From Luteimonas aestuarii (GTDB lineage Bacteria > Pseudomonadota > Gammaproteobacteria > Xanthomonadales > Xanthomonadaceae): a stretch of 64,000 nt of DNA. Position numbers and translations under genes: made by a program. Below, piece by piece: positions 8,240 through 17,146 of the stretch. Under the pieces are notes generated by a model. It saw only the letters and a program-made list of their open reading frames with translations. It was not told where the DNA came from and did no database searches. Where the stretch lies: assembly GCF_004357985.1 (NCBI RefSeq), contig NZ_SMTF01000005.1, positions 62,001 through 126,000 of the forward strand. The letters run 5' to 3'. Numbering within the stretch: position 1 is the stretch's first letter; every line of letters begins with the position of its first letter.

Positions 8240-9100
8240 CTAGCGGCCGGGACCGACGCGGGTACGCACGTCGAACAGTTCGGGGAAGAAGGTCAGTTCC
8301 AGCGCCTGCTTGAGGAAGCCGACGCCGCTGGAGCCGCCGGTGCCGCGGCGGAAACCGATGATGCGCATCACCGTGCGCATGTGGCGGAAGCGCCACAGCT
8401 GGAACTGCGTCTCCAGGTCCACCAGGTCCTCGCTCAGCGCGTACTCGCGCCAATAGCGGCCAGTGTTCTCGTAGATCGACTCGAACACCGGCAGCAGTGC
8501 ATCGTCGCGTACGTGCGGCTGCGCCCAGTCGCGCTGCAAATGGCGCTCGGGGATGGCGTGCCCCCAGCGCGACAGGTAGCGCAGGTATTCGTCGTACAGG
8601 CCGGGCGCTTCCAGCGAATCGCGTAGCCGCGCCTGCCCGTCCGGGTCATGGGCGAAGACCTTGAGCATCGACGCGTTCTTGTTGCCCAGCAGGAACTCCA
8701 TCTGCCGGTACTGCAGCGACTGGAAGCCGGACGACGGCCCCAGCACGTCGCGGAACTCCATGTACTCCGATGGCGTCAGCGTTTCCAGCACCGCCCACTG
8801 TTCGGTCAGCTGCCGCAACACCTGCTTGCAGCGCGCCAGCACCTTCTGGCACTGCCAGACTTGGTCGCGCTGCAGGAAGCCGATGGCGGCGCTGAGCTCG
8901 TGGATGACCAGCTTGATCCACAGCTCCGACACCTGGTGCTGCACGATGAACAGCATCTCGTCGTGGTGCGGTGGATCCGACAGCGGATGTTGCGCCGACA
9001 ACAGCTGGTCGAGCCTGAGGTATCCGCCGTAAGTGATTCTTCCGTCGAGGTCGGTATGGATGCCTTCCTCCAACGGACGTTCGTTCTTGTCGATGGCCAT
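8240..9100 (-). CDS. kynA: tryptophan 2,3-dioxygenase
   Basis: Cytoplasmic haem enzyme that opens the indole ring of L-tryptophan to N-formylkynurenine, the first step of the kynurenine route. The 286 residues match the usual length of bacterial TDO. The N-terminal helix [17 protein letters not shown] holds the distal His and the Phe/His residues around the haem. [21 protein letters not shown] is the family substrate loop, and the C-terminal [15 protein letters not shown] closes the site. The ATG at 9100 begins the conserved part ([13 protein letters not shown]); the frame is open further upstream, but that part looks like leader DNA. No kynurenine formamidase or kynureninase gene lies next to it. 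It is divergent from the secreted nuclease. Confidence 0.96.
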   Translation of the reverse strand: MAIDKNERPLEEGIHTDLDGRITYGGYLRLDQLLSAQHPLSDPPHHDEMLFIVQHQVSELWIKLVIHELSAAIGFLQRDQVWQCQKVLARCKQVLRQLTEQWAVLETLTPSEYMEFRDVLGPSSGFQSLQYRQMEFLLGNKNASMLKVFAHDPDGQARLRDSLEAPGLYDEYLRYLSRWGHAIPERHLQRDWAQPHVRDDALLPVFESIYENTGRYWREYALSEDLVDLETQFQLWRFRHMRTVMRIIGFRRGTGGSSGVGFLKQALELTFFPELFDVRTRVGPGR

Positions 9101-9222
9101 GGCCTGCGAGCGTACCGCATCGCCGCCGCAGGGCGTCATGCAAACGCAACCCGATCCGTGCAAACTCCCGTGGCTGGCCGGGGGTGCGCCAGTCCAACGG
9201 ATTGATTCCAAAGGAGCATGCA

Positions 9223-12200
9223 GTGAGCCATTCGCTCGTCCGCCGGCTGTGGCCGGCCCTCGTCGTGCTGTGCGGGCTGTTCGCCGCGCCGGCATCCGCC
9301 CAGGTCGTCATCAGCCAGGTCTATGGCGGCGGCGGCAACAGCGGCGCCCCGTACACCAACGATTACGTCGAATTGTTCAACAGCGGCAGCACCCCTGCGT
9401 CGCTCTCCGGACTGTCGGTCCAGTACACCAGCGCCACCGGCACCGGCAACTTCGGCGCCAATACCGGCCTGATCGTGGTACTGCCGGCGGCGACGCTGGA
9501 CCCGGGCGCTTATTTTCTGGTGGGCCTTGCCGGCGGTACCAACGGCGTCGCGCTACCGACGCCTGACGCCACCGGCACCATCAACATGGCCGGGGCCGCG
9601 GGCAAGGTGGCACTGGTCAACAGCACCGTCTCGCTGGGCTGCAACGGCAGCAGCACGCCCTGCGATGCGTCGCAACAGGCGCTGATCGTCGACCTGGTCG
9701 GCTTCGGCAATGCCAATTTCTTCGAAGGTGCCGGCGCGGCGCCGACACTCAGCAACACACTGGCCGCGTTCCGTGATGCAGACGGCTGCACGGATACCAA
9801 TGACAATGCCGCCGATTTCGCCGCGCTGGCGCCGGCACCACGCAACGGCAGCGCCCTGCCCAATCCCTGCGATGGCGGCGGCACGCTGTTCCTGAGCATC
9901 GGCAACACCAGCGCCGCCGAGGGCAACAGCGGCACCACCCCCTTCTTCTTCACCATCAGCCTCAACCAGCCCGCGGGCGAGGACGGCGCCAGCGTCGACT
10001 GGGCCACGGCCGATGGCACCGCCACCGTCGCCGACGACGACTACATCCCCGGCAGCGGCACCGTGACCTTCGCCGAGGGCCAGAGTTCGGTGACGATCAG
10101 CGTCGACGTGGTCGGCGACGACACCACCGAGCCCGACGAAACCTTCTTCGTCAACCTCACCAACCCCGTTGGCGCCGAGATCTTCGTCGCACAGGGCGTG
10201 GGCACGATCCTCAACGACGACGTCGCCACCGTCGCCATCCACGCCATCCAGGGCAGCGGCCAGATCTCGCCGTACGACGGCCTGCAGGTGGCCACGACCG
10301 GCATCGTCACCGGCCGCAAGAACAACGGTTTCTTCATCCAGACGCCCGATGGCCAGGACGATGGCGACCCGGCCACCTCCGAAGGCCTGTTCGTGTTCAC
10401 CAGCAGCACGCCGCCCGCGGCGGCCGAAGTCGGCAGCCTGGTGCTGGTGCAAGGCACCGTCACCGAGTACGTGCCCGCGGCCGATCCGCACCAGTTGCCG
10501 CTGACCGAGATCGTCAACGCCACGGTCACCCAACTGTCGACCGGCCACCCGCTGCCAACGCCGGTGGTGCTGACCGTCGACATGCCCACTGCCGAGGGCG
10601 GGCTCGACCAGCTCGAGCACCTCGAAGGCATGCGCGTCACCATCCCCAGCGCCACCGTGGTCGCGCCCACAGGCGGCAACACCAACGAGACGCAGGCCAC
10701 CGCCACCAGCAACGGCCGCTTCGCCGTGGTGGTGACCGGGACCGCGCGCCCGATGCGCGAACCCGGCATCCAGGTGCCCGACCCCGACCCGCTGGGGAGC
10801 ACCGCCACCAACATCCCGCGCTGGGACTACAACCCGGAAACCATCGCGGTCAACAGCACGACCATCGGCGCGCCCACGGCGAACCTGGCGGCTGGCTGCA
10901 CCATCACCGACGGCACCCTCACCGGGCCGCTGGACTACACCTTCCGCCGCTTCGTGATCTACCCCGAAGGCGAGCTGGCCAGCGATTGCAGCAACGCGGC
11001 GCCGACGCCCGCCACGCTCCCCACGCCCGACCATGCCACCTTCGCCACCTACAACCTCGAACGCTTCTTCGACACGGTCAGCAATCCCGGCACCAGCGAG
11101 CCGGTGCTGACCGCGGCGGCACTGGAACGACGCCTCAACAAGGCGTCCATCGGCATCCGCGACTACCTGCACGCGCCCGACATCCTGGGCGTGACCGAGA
11201 CCGAGAACCAGTCGGTGCTGCAGGCGCTGGCCGACCGCATCAATGCCGACGCCATCGCCAACGGCCAGCCGGACCCGGGCTACGTGGCCTATCTCGAGGA
11301 AGGCCTGGACGTCGGCGGCATCGACGTGGGCTTCCTGGTGAAGGCTGGCGAGGTTGCCGCGGGCGTGGCGCGCGTCGAGGTGCTGTCGGTCGAGCAGGTC
11401 GGCGCGGATGCCGTGCTGCAGAACCCGAACGGCAGCACCAGCGTGCTCAACGACCGGCCGCCATTGGTGCTCGACGCCGTGGTCAACTTCGCCGACGGCC
11501 GCAGCGTGCCCGTAACCACCATCGTGGTGCACCAGCGCTCGCTGAGCGGGGTCGCCGACGACACCGGCGGCAGCAGCGGTTGGTCCAGCACCGGCGAGCG
11601 CGTGCGCGCCAAGCGCCAGGCGCAGGCGGACTACTTGGCCACCCTGGTCAACGACATGCAGGACGCGGACCCGGCACGCAAGATCGTGGTGCTGGGCGAC
11701 TTCAACGCCTTCGAGTTCAACGACGGCTATGTCGACGCCATGGGCACCGTCACCGGCCTGCCTTCGGCCGATGACGAGACCGCGGTCGAGGGCGATGGCG
11801 CCGACCTGGTCGAGCCCAACCTGTTCAACCTTACCCTGATGGCCGCTGCCGAGGACCGCTACTCCTTCGTCTTCGACTACCAGGCGCAGACGCTGGACCA
11901 CGTGCTGGTGAACGAGGCGATCCTCGCATCGCCGCTGGTCACCGGGCTGGACATCAGCCATGCGCGGATCAACGCCGACTTCCCGGAGGTGGCGCGCAAC
12001 GATGCCGATACGCCGACGCGTCTGTCCGACCACGACCCGACCATGCTGCTGATGCGGATCGCGGCCGTGGCCTTCGCCGATATATCGGTCGAGGTGGAAG
12101 CGCTGGAGGCCGAAGTGGTCGCAGGCGAGACGATGGAGTTCGGTGCCATCGTCGCAAACGCCGGTACGGACGATGCGACCTTCCCGGGTGTCGGCCTGGT

Positions 12201-12795
12201 GCTGGATGCCGAACTGGCCGACGTGCTGGTGTCCGCGCCGGAAGGCTGGGACTGCGACGCACCGGACATCGCCGGTGGCAACACCACCGTCGCCTGTGCC
12301 ACCGACACCCTGGCGGCAGGCGGTGAAGCGGTGTTCGCCCTGGTGGCCACCGCACCGGAAAGCCGCATCGGCGGCACCGTGACGCTGGCCGCCGCGGCGA
12401 CCTCGCAGACCGAGGATCCGGACGAGGCCAACAACGCCGCCTCGACGTCGGTGAACGTGATCGAAGACCCGGTCTCGGCGATCCCCGAGCTGTTCAACGC
12501 CGTACCGGTCACCGGCCTGTCGGGTGCGGAAGGCGGCGAGGTCGTCTATCGCATCGAACTTCCGGCCGGCGCGACCATGCTGCGGTTGATGAGCTACGGC
12601 GGCAGCGGCGACGTCACGCTGTACGCCAGCCGCGGTGAAATCCCGACCACGGCCGATTACGACGCGCGCTCGCTGCGTCCGGGCAACAACGAGACGATCA
12701 CGATCACCGCGCCGCAGCCGGGCACGTGGTACGTGAAGCTGGTGGGCGTGCGCGCCTTCGCCAACGTCTCGCTGCGGGGCAACTTCAATCCCTGA
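9223..12795 (+). CDS. ExeM/NucH-like secreted multidomain endonuclease
   Basis: A 1190-residue exported protein likely to degrade extracellular DNA or RNA. The signal peptide ends APASA|Q near residue 26. Next come a lamin-tail domain (27-150, starting [17 protein letters not shown]), a Calx-beta domain (about 222-335), an OB-like region (340-590) and an endonuclease/exonuclease/phosphatase domain (606-945). That catalytic domain has the metal and catalytic motifs YNLERF, GVTETEN, GDFNAFE and LSDHDP. A CARDB-like Ig domain (950-1085) and a C-terminal PPC domain (1087-1190) follow; PPC domains are often trimmed after type II secretion. The GTG at 9223 has AAGGAG 6 bases upstream and gives a clean signal peptide; the earlier ATG at 9184 does not. 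Confidence 0.9.
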   Translation: MSHSLVRRLWPALVVLCGLFAAPASAQVVISQVYGGGGNSGAPYTNDYVELFNSGSTPASLSGLSVQYTSATGTGNFGANTGLIVVLPAATLDPGAYFLVGLAGGTNGVALPTPDATGTINMAGAAGKVALVNSTVSLGCNGSSTPCDASQQALIVDLVGFGNANFFEGAGAAPTLSNTLAAFRDADGCTDTNDNAADFAALAPAPRNGSALPNPCDGGGTLFLSIGNTSAAEGNSGTTPFFFTISLNQPAGEDGASVDWATADGTATVADDDYIPGSGTVTFAEGQSSVTISVDVVGDDTTEPDETFFVNLTNPVGAEIFVAQGVGTILNDDVATVAIHAIQGSGQISPYDGLQVATTGIVTGRKNNGFFIQTPDGQDDGDPATSEGLFVFTSSTPPAAAEVGSLVLVQGTVTEYVPAADPHQLPLTEIVNATVTQLSTGHPLPTPVVLTVDMPTAEGGLDQLEHLEGMRVTIPSATVVAPTGGNTNETQATATSNGRFAVVVTGTARPMREPGIQVPDPDPLGSTATNIPRWDYNPETIAVNSTTIGAPTANLAAGCTITDGTLTGPLDYTFRRFVIYPEGELASDCSNAAPTPATLPTPDHATFATYNLERFFDTVSNPGTSEPVLTAAALERRLNKASIGIRDYLHAPDILGVTETENQSVLQALADRINADAIANGQPDPGYVAYLEEGLDVGGIDVGFLVKAGEVAAGVARVEVLSVEQVGADAVLQNPNGSTSVLNDRPPLVLDAVVNFADGRSVPVTTIVVHQRSLSGVADDTGGSSGWSSTGERVRAKRQAQADYLATLVNDMQDADPARKIVVLGDFNAFEFNDGYVDAMGTVTGLPSADDETAVEGDGADLVEPNLFNLTLMAAAEDRYSFVFDYQAQTLDHVLVNEAILASPLVTGLDISHARINADFPEVARNDADTPTRLSDHDPTMLLMRIAAVAFADISVEVEALEAEVVAGETMEFGAIVANAGTDDATFPGVGLVLDAELADVLVSAPEGWDCDAPDIAGGNTTVACATDTLAAGGEAVFALVATAPESRIGGTVTLAAAATSQTEDPDEANNAASTSVNVIEDPVSAIPELFNAVPVTGLSGAEGGEVVYRIELPAGATMLRLMSYGGSGDVTLYASRGEIPTTADYDARSLRPGNNETITITAPQPGTWYVKLVGVRAFANVSLRGNFNP

Positions 12796-12822
12796 TCGCC
12801 CGCACGGCGATCCGCATCATCC

Positions 12823-12850
12823 AGACCCCGGCAATGCCGGGGTCTTTTTT
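12823..12850 (+). terminator. rho-independent terminator of the nuclease gene
   Basis: Stem AGACCCCGGC (12823-12832) against GCCGGGGTCT (12836-12845) with a 3-base loop and a run of six T. It lies 28 bp past the nuclease stop. Confidence 0.93.
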
Positions 12851-12944
12851 GTTTCTTCTCCAAGTCCGAGGATGCCGAGGGCGCCTGCCGGGACCACGTC
12901 GTTCCGCTCTTCTGCCGAACCGGCGATGACCTGTCCGCCCGGGC

Positions 12945-12997
12945 CCGATGCCACCGCAAGCAAGCGGGTATCGGGCCGCGACCTGCGGTGGCATCGG
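12945..12997. repeat. long-hairpin repeat, copy A
   Basis: Perfect 14-bp arms, CCGATGCCACCGCA (12945-12958) and its complement (12984-12997), enclose a 25-base loop containing CAAGCGGGTATCGGGCCGCG. The loop core is shared with copies at 13080 and 13234 while the arm sequences differ. Confidence 0.85.
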
Positions 12998-13079
12998 ATT
13001 TGCACCGCCACGGGTGCCTTCCCCTCGGTCAGGAGGAACACCATTTTCTGATGCATTGCCCAAGGCAGGACAGGCGTGG

Positions 13080-13151
13080 GGCGGCGGTCGGCCACCGCCG
13101 CCCAGTCGCGGCCCGATGTCCGCTTGGTCGGCACGGTGGCCGACCGCCGCC
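13080..13151. repeat. long-hairpin repeat, copy C (inverted orientation)
   Basis: Perfect 18-bp arms, GGCGGCGGTCGGCCACCG (13080-13097) and its complement (13134-13151), enclose a 36-base loop. On the minus strand the loop contains CAAGCGGACATCGGGCCGCG, the same core as copies A and B. The arms are unrelated in sequence to the other two copies. Confidence 0.85.
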
Positions 13152-13233
13152 TCATGGTTCTGGCGCCCGGTACGGAAAGCGGAAAGCAGGCGTGGAATCG
13201 ACGGCTGTTCTCGACGCACCGATGTGAGTTCCA

Positions 13234-13302
13234 GCGCAGGTCCGGTGTCGCCGCAACCAAGCGGATATCGGGCCGCGACTTGCGGCGACACCGGACCTGC
13301 GC
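13234..13302. repeat. long-hairpin repeat, copy B
   Basis: Perfect 23-bp arms (13234-13256 and 13280-13302; the left arm begins GCGCAGGTCCGG) enclose a 23-base loop with CAAGCGGATATCGGGCCGCG. This is the longest and cleanest of the three copies. The core is nearly identical to copies A and C. Confidence 0.88.
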
Positions 13303-13459
13303 CTTGCGCGCCTTGCCGGAGAGCGCGCACACGTCCGCAAGTGGGCGAGAACCGCGCCACCGGCCTCCCGCTTGTGGATCAGATACTTGCCGCAATGCGC
13401 AACGGCTCTTAACGGGGCCGCGGCTATCATCGACGGCCAACGACGACACGGAGCGACAC

Positions 13460-14533
13460 ATGGGCGTCGCCGCCACATTCCAGATCGAATCCCTGCAATA
13501 CCTCGGCGCCGACGGCAAGCCCGTCGGCGAACTGCCGGAAGCATTTGCGGACCCCAGAGCGCTGCTGCCGCTGTTCAAGCAGATGCTGTTCGTGCGCCAG
13601 TTCGACGGCAAGGCCATCGCCCTGCAGCGCACCGGCAAGCTGGGTACCTACGCCAGCTGCCTGGGCCACGAGGCCACCCACGTCGGCATCGGCGCCTCGA
13701 TGGAGCCCGAGGACGTGTTCGCGCCCAGCTATCGCGAGTACGGCGCGCAGATCGTGCGCGGCGTGCGCCTGCGCGAAATCCTGATGTACTGGGGCGGCGA
13801 CGAGCGCGGCAACGACTTCCAGGTCCCGCGCCACGACTTCTCGTGGTGCGTGCCGATCGCCACGCAATGCCTGCATGCGGCGGGCGCGGCGCTGGCGTTC
13901 AAGCTGCGCGGCGAGAAGCGCGTCGCGGTGACCTGCTGCGGCGATGGCGGCTCATCGAAGACCGACACCTATGCAGCGATCAATTCCGCCGGCGCGTACA
14001 CGCTGCCGTTCGTGCAATGCATCATCAACAACGGCTGGGCGATCAGCGTGCCGCGCAGCGCGCAGACCGGCGCCAGGACGCTGGCGCAGAAGGGCATCGC
14101 CGGCGGCCTGCACTGCCTGCAGGTGGACGGCAACGACCTGTTCGCGGTGATGGAGGGCATGCGCCGCGCGATGGAGCGCGCGCGCAATGGCGAGGGCGGC
14201 AGCGTGATCGAGTTCATGACCTACCGCCTGCACGACCACACCACCGCGGACGACGCCCGCCGCTATCGGGATGAGGCTGAAGTCAAGGCGGCCTGGCAGC
14301 GCGACCCGATGACGCGGCTGCGCGCGTATGTCACCGCGCAGGGCCTGTGGGACGAAGCGCAGGAAAAGGCCTGGGCCGACGAGTGCGGCAAGCACATCGA
14401 CGAGGAGATCAACGCATACCTCGAACTGCCGGTGCAGCCGGTCGAGGCGATGTTCGACTACCTCTACGCCGACATGCCGCCGGACGTAATGGAGCAGCGC
14501 TCCGCGGTGCTGGCGGCGGAGGGCCGCGCATGA
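13460..14533 (+). CDS. branched-chain 2-oxoacid dehydrogenase E1 alpha subunit
   Basis: TPP-dependent decarboxylase subunit of a 2-oxoacid dehydrogenase, most likely acting on the keto acids of leucine, isoleucine and valine. The 357 residues contain FKQMLFVRQFDGKAIALQRTG, the SYREYGAQIVRG loop and the TPP/Mg motif GDGGSSKTDTYAAINSAG with CIINNGWAISVP (about residues 160-195). The phosphorylation-loop counterpart is YRLHDHTTADDARRYR. The ATG at 13460 has GGAG 7 bases upstream; the long open frame further upstream covers the hairpin repeats and is not coding. The stop overlaps the E1 beta start (ATGA). A pyruvate preference is possible but less likely, because the alpha/beta split and E2 type match the BCKDH class. 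Confidence 0.93.
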   Translation: MGVAATFQIESLQYLGADGKPVGELPEAFADPRALLPLFKQMLFVRQFDGKAIALQRTGKLGTYASCLGHEATHVGIGASMEPEDVFAPSYREYGAQIVRGVRLREILMYWGGDERGNDFQVPRHDFSWCVPIATQCLHAAGAALAFKLRGEKRVAVTCCGDGGSSKTDTYAAINSAGAYTLPFVQCIINNGWAISVPRSAQTGARTLAQKGIAGGLHCLQVDGNDLFAVMEGMRRAMERARNGEGGSVIEFMTYRLHDHTTADDARRYRDEAEVKAAWQRDPMTRLRAYVTAQGLWDEAQEKAWADECGKHIDEEINAYLELPVQPVEAMFDYLYADMPPDVMEQRSAVLAAEGRA

Positions 14534-15573
14534 GTGCCGTACTGGAGACGCAAACCATGGCGGGCAGCAAGCCCGCGGCGAAGACGGAAACCCCGGCGGC
14601 CATCACCCTGATCGAAGCGATCACCCAGGCACTTGCGTGGGAGATGCGCCACGACGATTCGGTGCTGGTGCTGGGCGAGGACGTGGGCGTCAATGGCGGC
14701 GTGTTCCGTGCCACCGCCGGACTGCAGGCGACCTTCGGCCCGGAGCGCGTGCTGGACACGCCACTGGACGAAACCACCATCGCCGGCCTCACCGTGGGCC
14801 TCGCCGCGCAGGGCATGCGTCCCGTCGCCGAAGCGCAGTTCGACGGCTTCGTGTACCCGATGGTCGACCACATCGTCTGCCACGCCGCGCGGATGCGCTA
14901 CCGCACGCGCGGCCGCCTGCACTGCCCGATGGTGCTGCGCGTGCCATGGGGCGGCGGCATCCGCGCACCGGAGCACCACAGCGAAGCCAACGAGGCGATC
15001 TTCACCAACGTGCCCGGACTGCGCGTGGTGATGCCGTCCTCGCCCGCGCGCGCCTACGGCCTGCTGCTGGCGGCGATCCGCGACGAGGATCCGGTGATCT
15101 ACATGGAGCCCAAGCGCATCTACCGCCAGTACAAGGAACTGGTACCCGACGATGGCGAGGCGCTCCCGCTGGACGTGTGCTACGTGCTGCGCGACGGCAG
15201 CGACGTGACCCTCGTCACCTGGGGGGCGCAGGTCAAGGAGACGCTGGAAGCCGCGGAAAAACTCGCGGGCGAAGGCATCAGTGCGGACGTGATCGACGTC
15301 GCCACGCTCAAGCCGCTGGATTTCGCCACCATCGCCGAGTCCGTCGCCAAGACCGGCCGCTGCGTGATCGTGCACGAAGCCCCGAAGACGGCGGGCTTCG
15401 GCGCCGAGATCGCCGCGCGCCTGGCCAGCGAATCGATGTACGACCTGCTGGCGCCGGTCGAGCGCGTCACCGGCTACGACACCCACATCCCGCTGTTCCG
15501 GCTGGAAATGAAGTACCTGCCGAACGTGGACAAGATCATCGCTGCGGCGAAACGCACGCTGGCGCATTCGTAG
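14530..15573 (+). CDS. branched-chain 2-oxoacid dehydrogenase E1 beta subunit
   Basis: Beta half of the alpha2-beta2 E1 enzyme. The 347 residues begin with a variable 25-residue leader, then ITLIEAITQALAWEMRHDDSVLVLGEDVG, DTPLDETTIAGLTVGLAAQGMRPVAE and EAQFDGFVYPMVDHI. The pyrimidine-binding part of the TPP site and the C-terminal transketolase fold follow (VTLVTWGAQVKETLEAA, VIDVATLKPLD). It overlaps the alpha gene by four bases, which implies translational coupling and balanced subunit supply. It is separated from the E2 gene by 126 bp holding two hairpins. Confidence 0.94.
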   Translation: MSAVLETQTMAGSKPAAKTETPAAITLIEAITQALAWEMRHDDSVLVLGEDVGVNGGVFRATAGLQATFGPERVLDTPLDETTIAGLTVGLAAQGMRPVAEAQFDGFVYPMVDHIVCHAARMRYRTRGRLHCPMVLRVPWGGGIRAPEHHSEANEAIFTNVPGLRVVMPSSPARAYGLLLAAIRDEDPVIYMEPKRIYRQYKELVPDDGEALPLDVCYVLRDGSDVTLVTWGAQVKETLEAAEKLAGEGISADVIDVATLKPLDFATIAESVAKTGRCVIVHEAPKTAGFGAEIAARLASESMYDLLAPVERVTGYDTHIPLFRLEMKYLPNVDKIIAAAKRTLAHS

Positions 15574-15574
15574 G

Positions 15575-15684
15575 GGCGGGCCCTGGCCCGCCTTCGATCA
15601 GCCACTGGCCGATCGGAGGCAAGGGCGATTCGGGAAGCGACCACTTCAATCGGATGCAACATCAACGGCGGGCCAAGGCCCGCC
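15575..15684. repeat. paired GGCGGGCC hairpins between E1 beta and E2
   Basis: Two small hairpins with the same stem GGCGGGCC/GGCCCGCC lie at 15575-15592 and 15667-15684, one directly after the E1 beta stop and one 15 bp before the E2 ATG. No T-runs follow. They could modulate transcript stability or read-through, or are simply copies of a common small palindrome; related GGCGGGC hairpins occur near 61067, 62074 and 62802. Confidence 0.5.
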
Positions 15685-15699
15685 CGACGGAATCACGAC

Positions 15700-17142
15700 A
15701 TGGGCGACAAGAAAACCTTCAACCTCCCCGACCTTGGCGAAGGCTTGCCTGATGCCACCGTGGTCGAGTGGTTCGTCAAGGAAGGCGACACCATCCGCCT
15801 CGACGACAACCTGGTGTCGATGGAAACCGCCAAGGCGGTGGTGGACGTGCCTTCGCCGGTCTCCGGCAAGGTGCTGAAGCTCGCCGGCGGCGTGGGCGAC
15901 GTCATCGTCACCGGCAGCATGCTGGCCGAGTTCGAGATCGACGCCTCGCAGCCACAGCGCGCCGAGGGCCAGGACACCGGCCACCACCACGGCCATGCGC
16001 CTGCAAAAGGCGTGGGCAGCCAGGATCCCGCGCCCGATGACAAGGTGGTCGCCTCCACCGAAGGCGGCGCCATCGAACAGACCGGCAAGGCGCCACCGGA
16101 AGCGACATCCGAAGCCGGCGGCGACCGCGCCGACAGCGGCACCGTGGTCGGCGCCATGCAATCCTCCGATGCCGTGCACAACGAAGCCGCGGTCTCGGTG
16201 GGCGGCGTCAAGGCGATGCCTGCGGTGCGCGCGATGGCGCGCAAGCTCAAGGTCGACATCGCACGCGTGCGCGGCAGTGGCGCCGATGGCGTGGTGACGA
16301 TGGCAGACGTGAAGCGTGCGGCGGCGGACGGTAGTGTCGCGCCCGGCAGCCCCCATCCCAACCCTCCCCCGCGCGCGGGGGAGGGAGGCGAGCGCGCAGC
16401 GCGAGCGGGTGGGGGTTCGGCTCTTGAGCGCACGTCCAGCCAACGAACGGCTTTGTCCGCCTCCGGCAAGCCCATGCGCACGCAGCCGCCATCGGTCAGC
16501 GCCAGTGGCCAGCCCGAACAGCTCAAGGGCGTGCGCCGCAACATGGCGCGGGTCATGGCGGATGCCCATGCGAAGGTCGTGCCGACCACGCTCACCGACG
16601 ATGCCGACATCCACGCCTGGTCGCACGGCAACGACCTGACCGCGCGACTGGTGCGCGCGATATGCGTCGCGGCGAAAGCGGTGCCTGCACTCAATGCCTG
16701 GTTCGATGGCGACAAGCTGGTGCGCACCCTGCACCCGCAGGTCGACATCGGCATCGCGGTCGATACCGACGACGGCCTGTTCGTCCCCGCCCTGCGCAAC
16801 GCCGACATGCTCGATGCCAACGGCGTGCGCGAAGGCATCAACCGCCTGCGCGCGCAGGTCGAGGACCGCAGCATCCCGGCATCCGAACTCGGCGGCTATA
16901 CGATCTCGCTGTCGAACTTCGGCATGTTCGCCGGCCGCTACGCGACGCCGGTGGTGGTGCCGCCCTGCGTGGCGATCGTCGCCGCGGGCCGTGGCCGCCA
17001 CCAGATGATCCCGGTCGTGGGTGGTTTCGAATCGCACAAGGTGATCCCGCTCTCGCTGACCTTCGACCATCGCGCCTGCACCGGCGGCGAGGCCGCGCGC
17101 TTCCTGAAGGCGATGCTGGACGACCTGGCGCTGCCGCAGTGA
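15700..17142 (+). CDS. dihydrolipoyl acyltransferase E2 of 2-oxoacid dehydrogenase
   Basis: Core subunit that carries the acyl group on lipoate and passes it to CoA. The 480 residues have one lipoyl domain (1-80) with lipoyl-lysine motif METAKAVVDVP, a flexible linker, the peripheral subunit-binding domain (about 172-212, MPAVRAMARKLKVDI) and the catalytic domain (260-480). The catalytic part has SLSNFGMFAGRYATPVV and LTFDHRACTGGEAARF. In most E2 enzymes the last motif reads DHRxxDG; here the acidic residue is Thr, while the catalytic His is kept. A palindromic repeat sits in frame in the linker (residues 216-243). No E3 gene follows, so the complex must use a dihydrolipoamide dehydrogenase encoded elsewhere. 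Confidence 0.93.
   Translation: MGDKKTFNLPDLGEGLPDATVVEWFVKEGDTIRLDDNLVSMETAKAVVDVPSPVSGKVLKLAGGVGDVIVTGSMLAEFEIDASQPQRAEGQDTGHHHGHAPAKGVGSQDPAPDDKVVASTEGGAIEQTGKAPPEATSEAGGDRADSGTVVGAMQSSDAVHNEAAVSVGGVKAMPAVRAMARKLKVDIARVRGSGADGVVTMADVKRAAADGSVAPGSPHPNPPPRAGEGGERAARAGGGSALERTSSQRTALSASGKPMRTQPPSVSASGQPEQLKGVRRNMARVMADAHAKVVPTTLTDDADIHAWSHGNDLTARLVRAICVAAKAVPALNAWFDGDKLVRTLHPQVDIGIAVDTDDGLFVPALRNADMLDANGVREGINRLRAQVEDRSIPASELGGYTISLSNFGMFAGRYATPVVVPPCVAIVAAGRGRHQMIPVVGGFESHKVIPLSLTFDHRACTGGEAARFLKAMLDDLALPQ
16349..16427. repeat. REP-like palindrome inserted in the E2 coding region
   Basis: A perfect 24-bp palindrome (16362-16385, centre CGCGCG, arms CCCTCCCCCGCG) is framed by CCCCCATCCC on the left and GGGTGGGGG on the right. 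The whole resembles the dispersed proteobacterial repeat that reads as PHPNPPPRAGEG when translated, exactly as it does here. It keeps the E2 frame and falls in the linker after the subunit-binding domain. Confidence 0.75.
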
Positions 17143-17146
17143 CACG

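Larger units (their letters stand above)
12796..13459. other. intergenic region with three related long hairpins
   Basis: This 664-bp gap holds the nuclease terminator and then three long inverted repeats (12945-12997, 13080-13151, 13234-13302) listed separately. The remainder is GC-rich filler with no supported gene. The promoter of the E1 alpha gene should lie between 13310 and 13450, but no clear hexamers were found. Confidence 0.7.

Noticed and set aside
12945-13302. A CRISPR array
   Set aside because: The repeats are three hairpins with unequal spacing, one inverted, and no cas genes; they do not form a direct-repeat array.
13076-13459. Longer N-terminus of the E1 alpha protein
   Set aside because: The upstream part covers two of the hairpin repeats and matches no E1 protein; the ATG at 13460 has a ribosome site.
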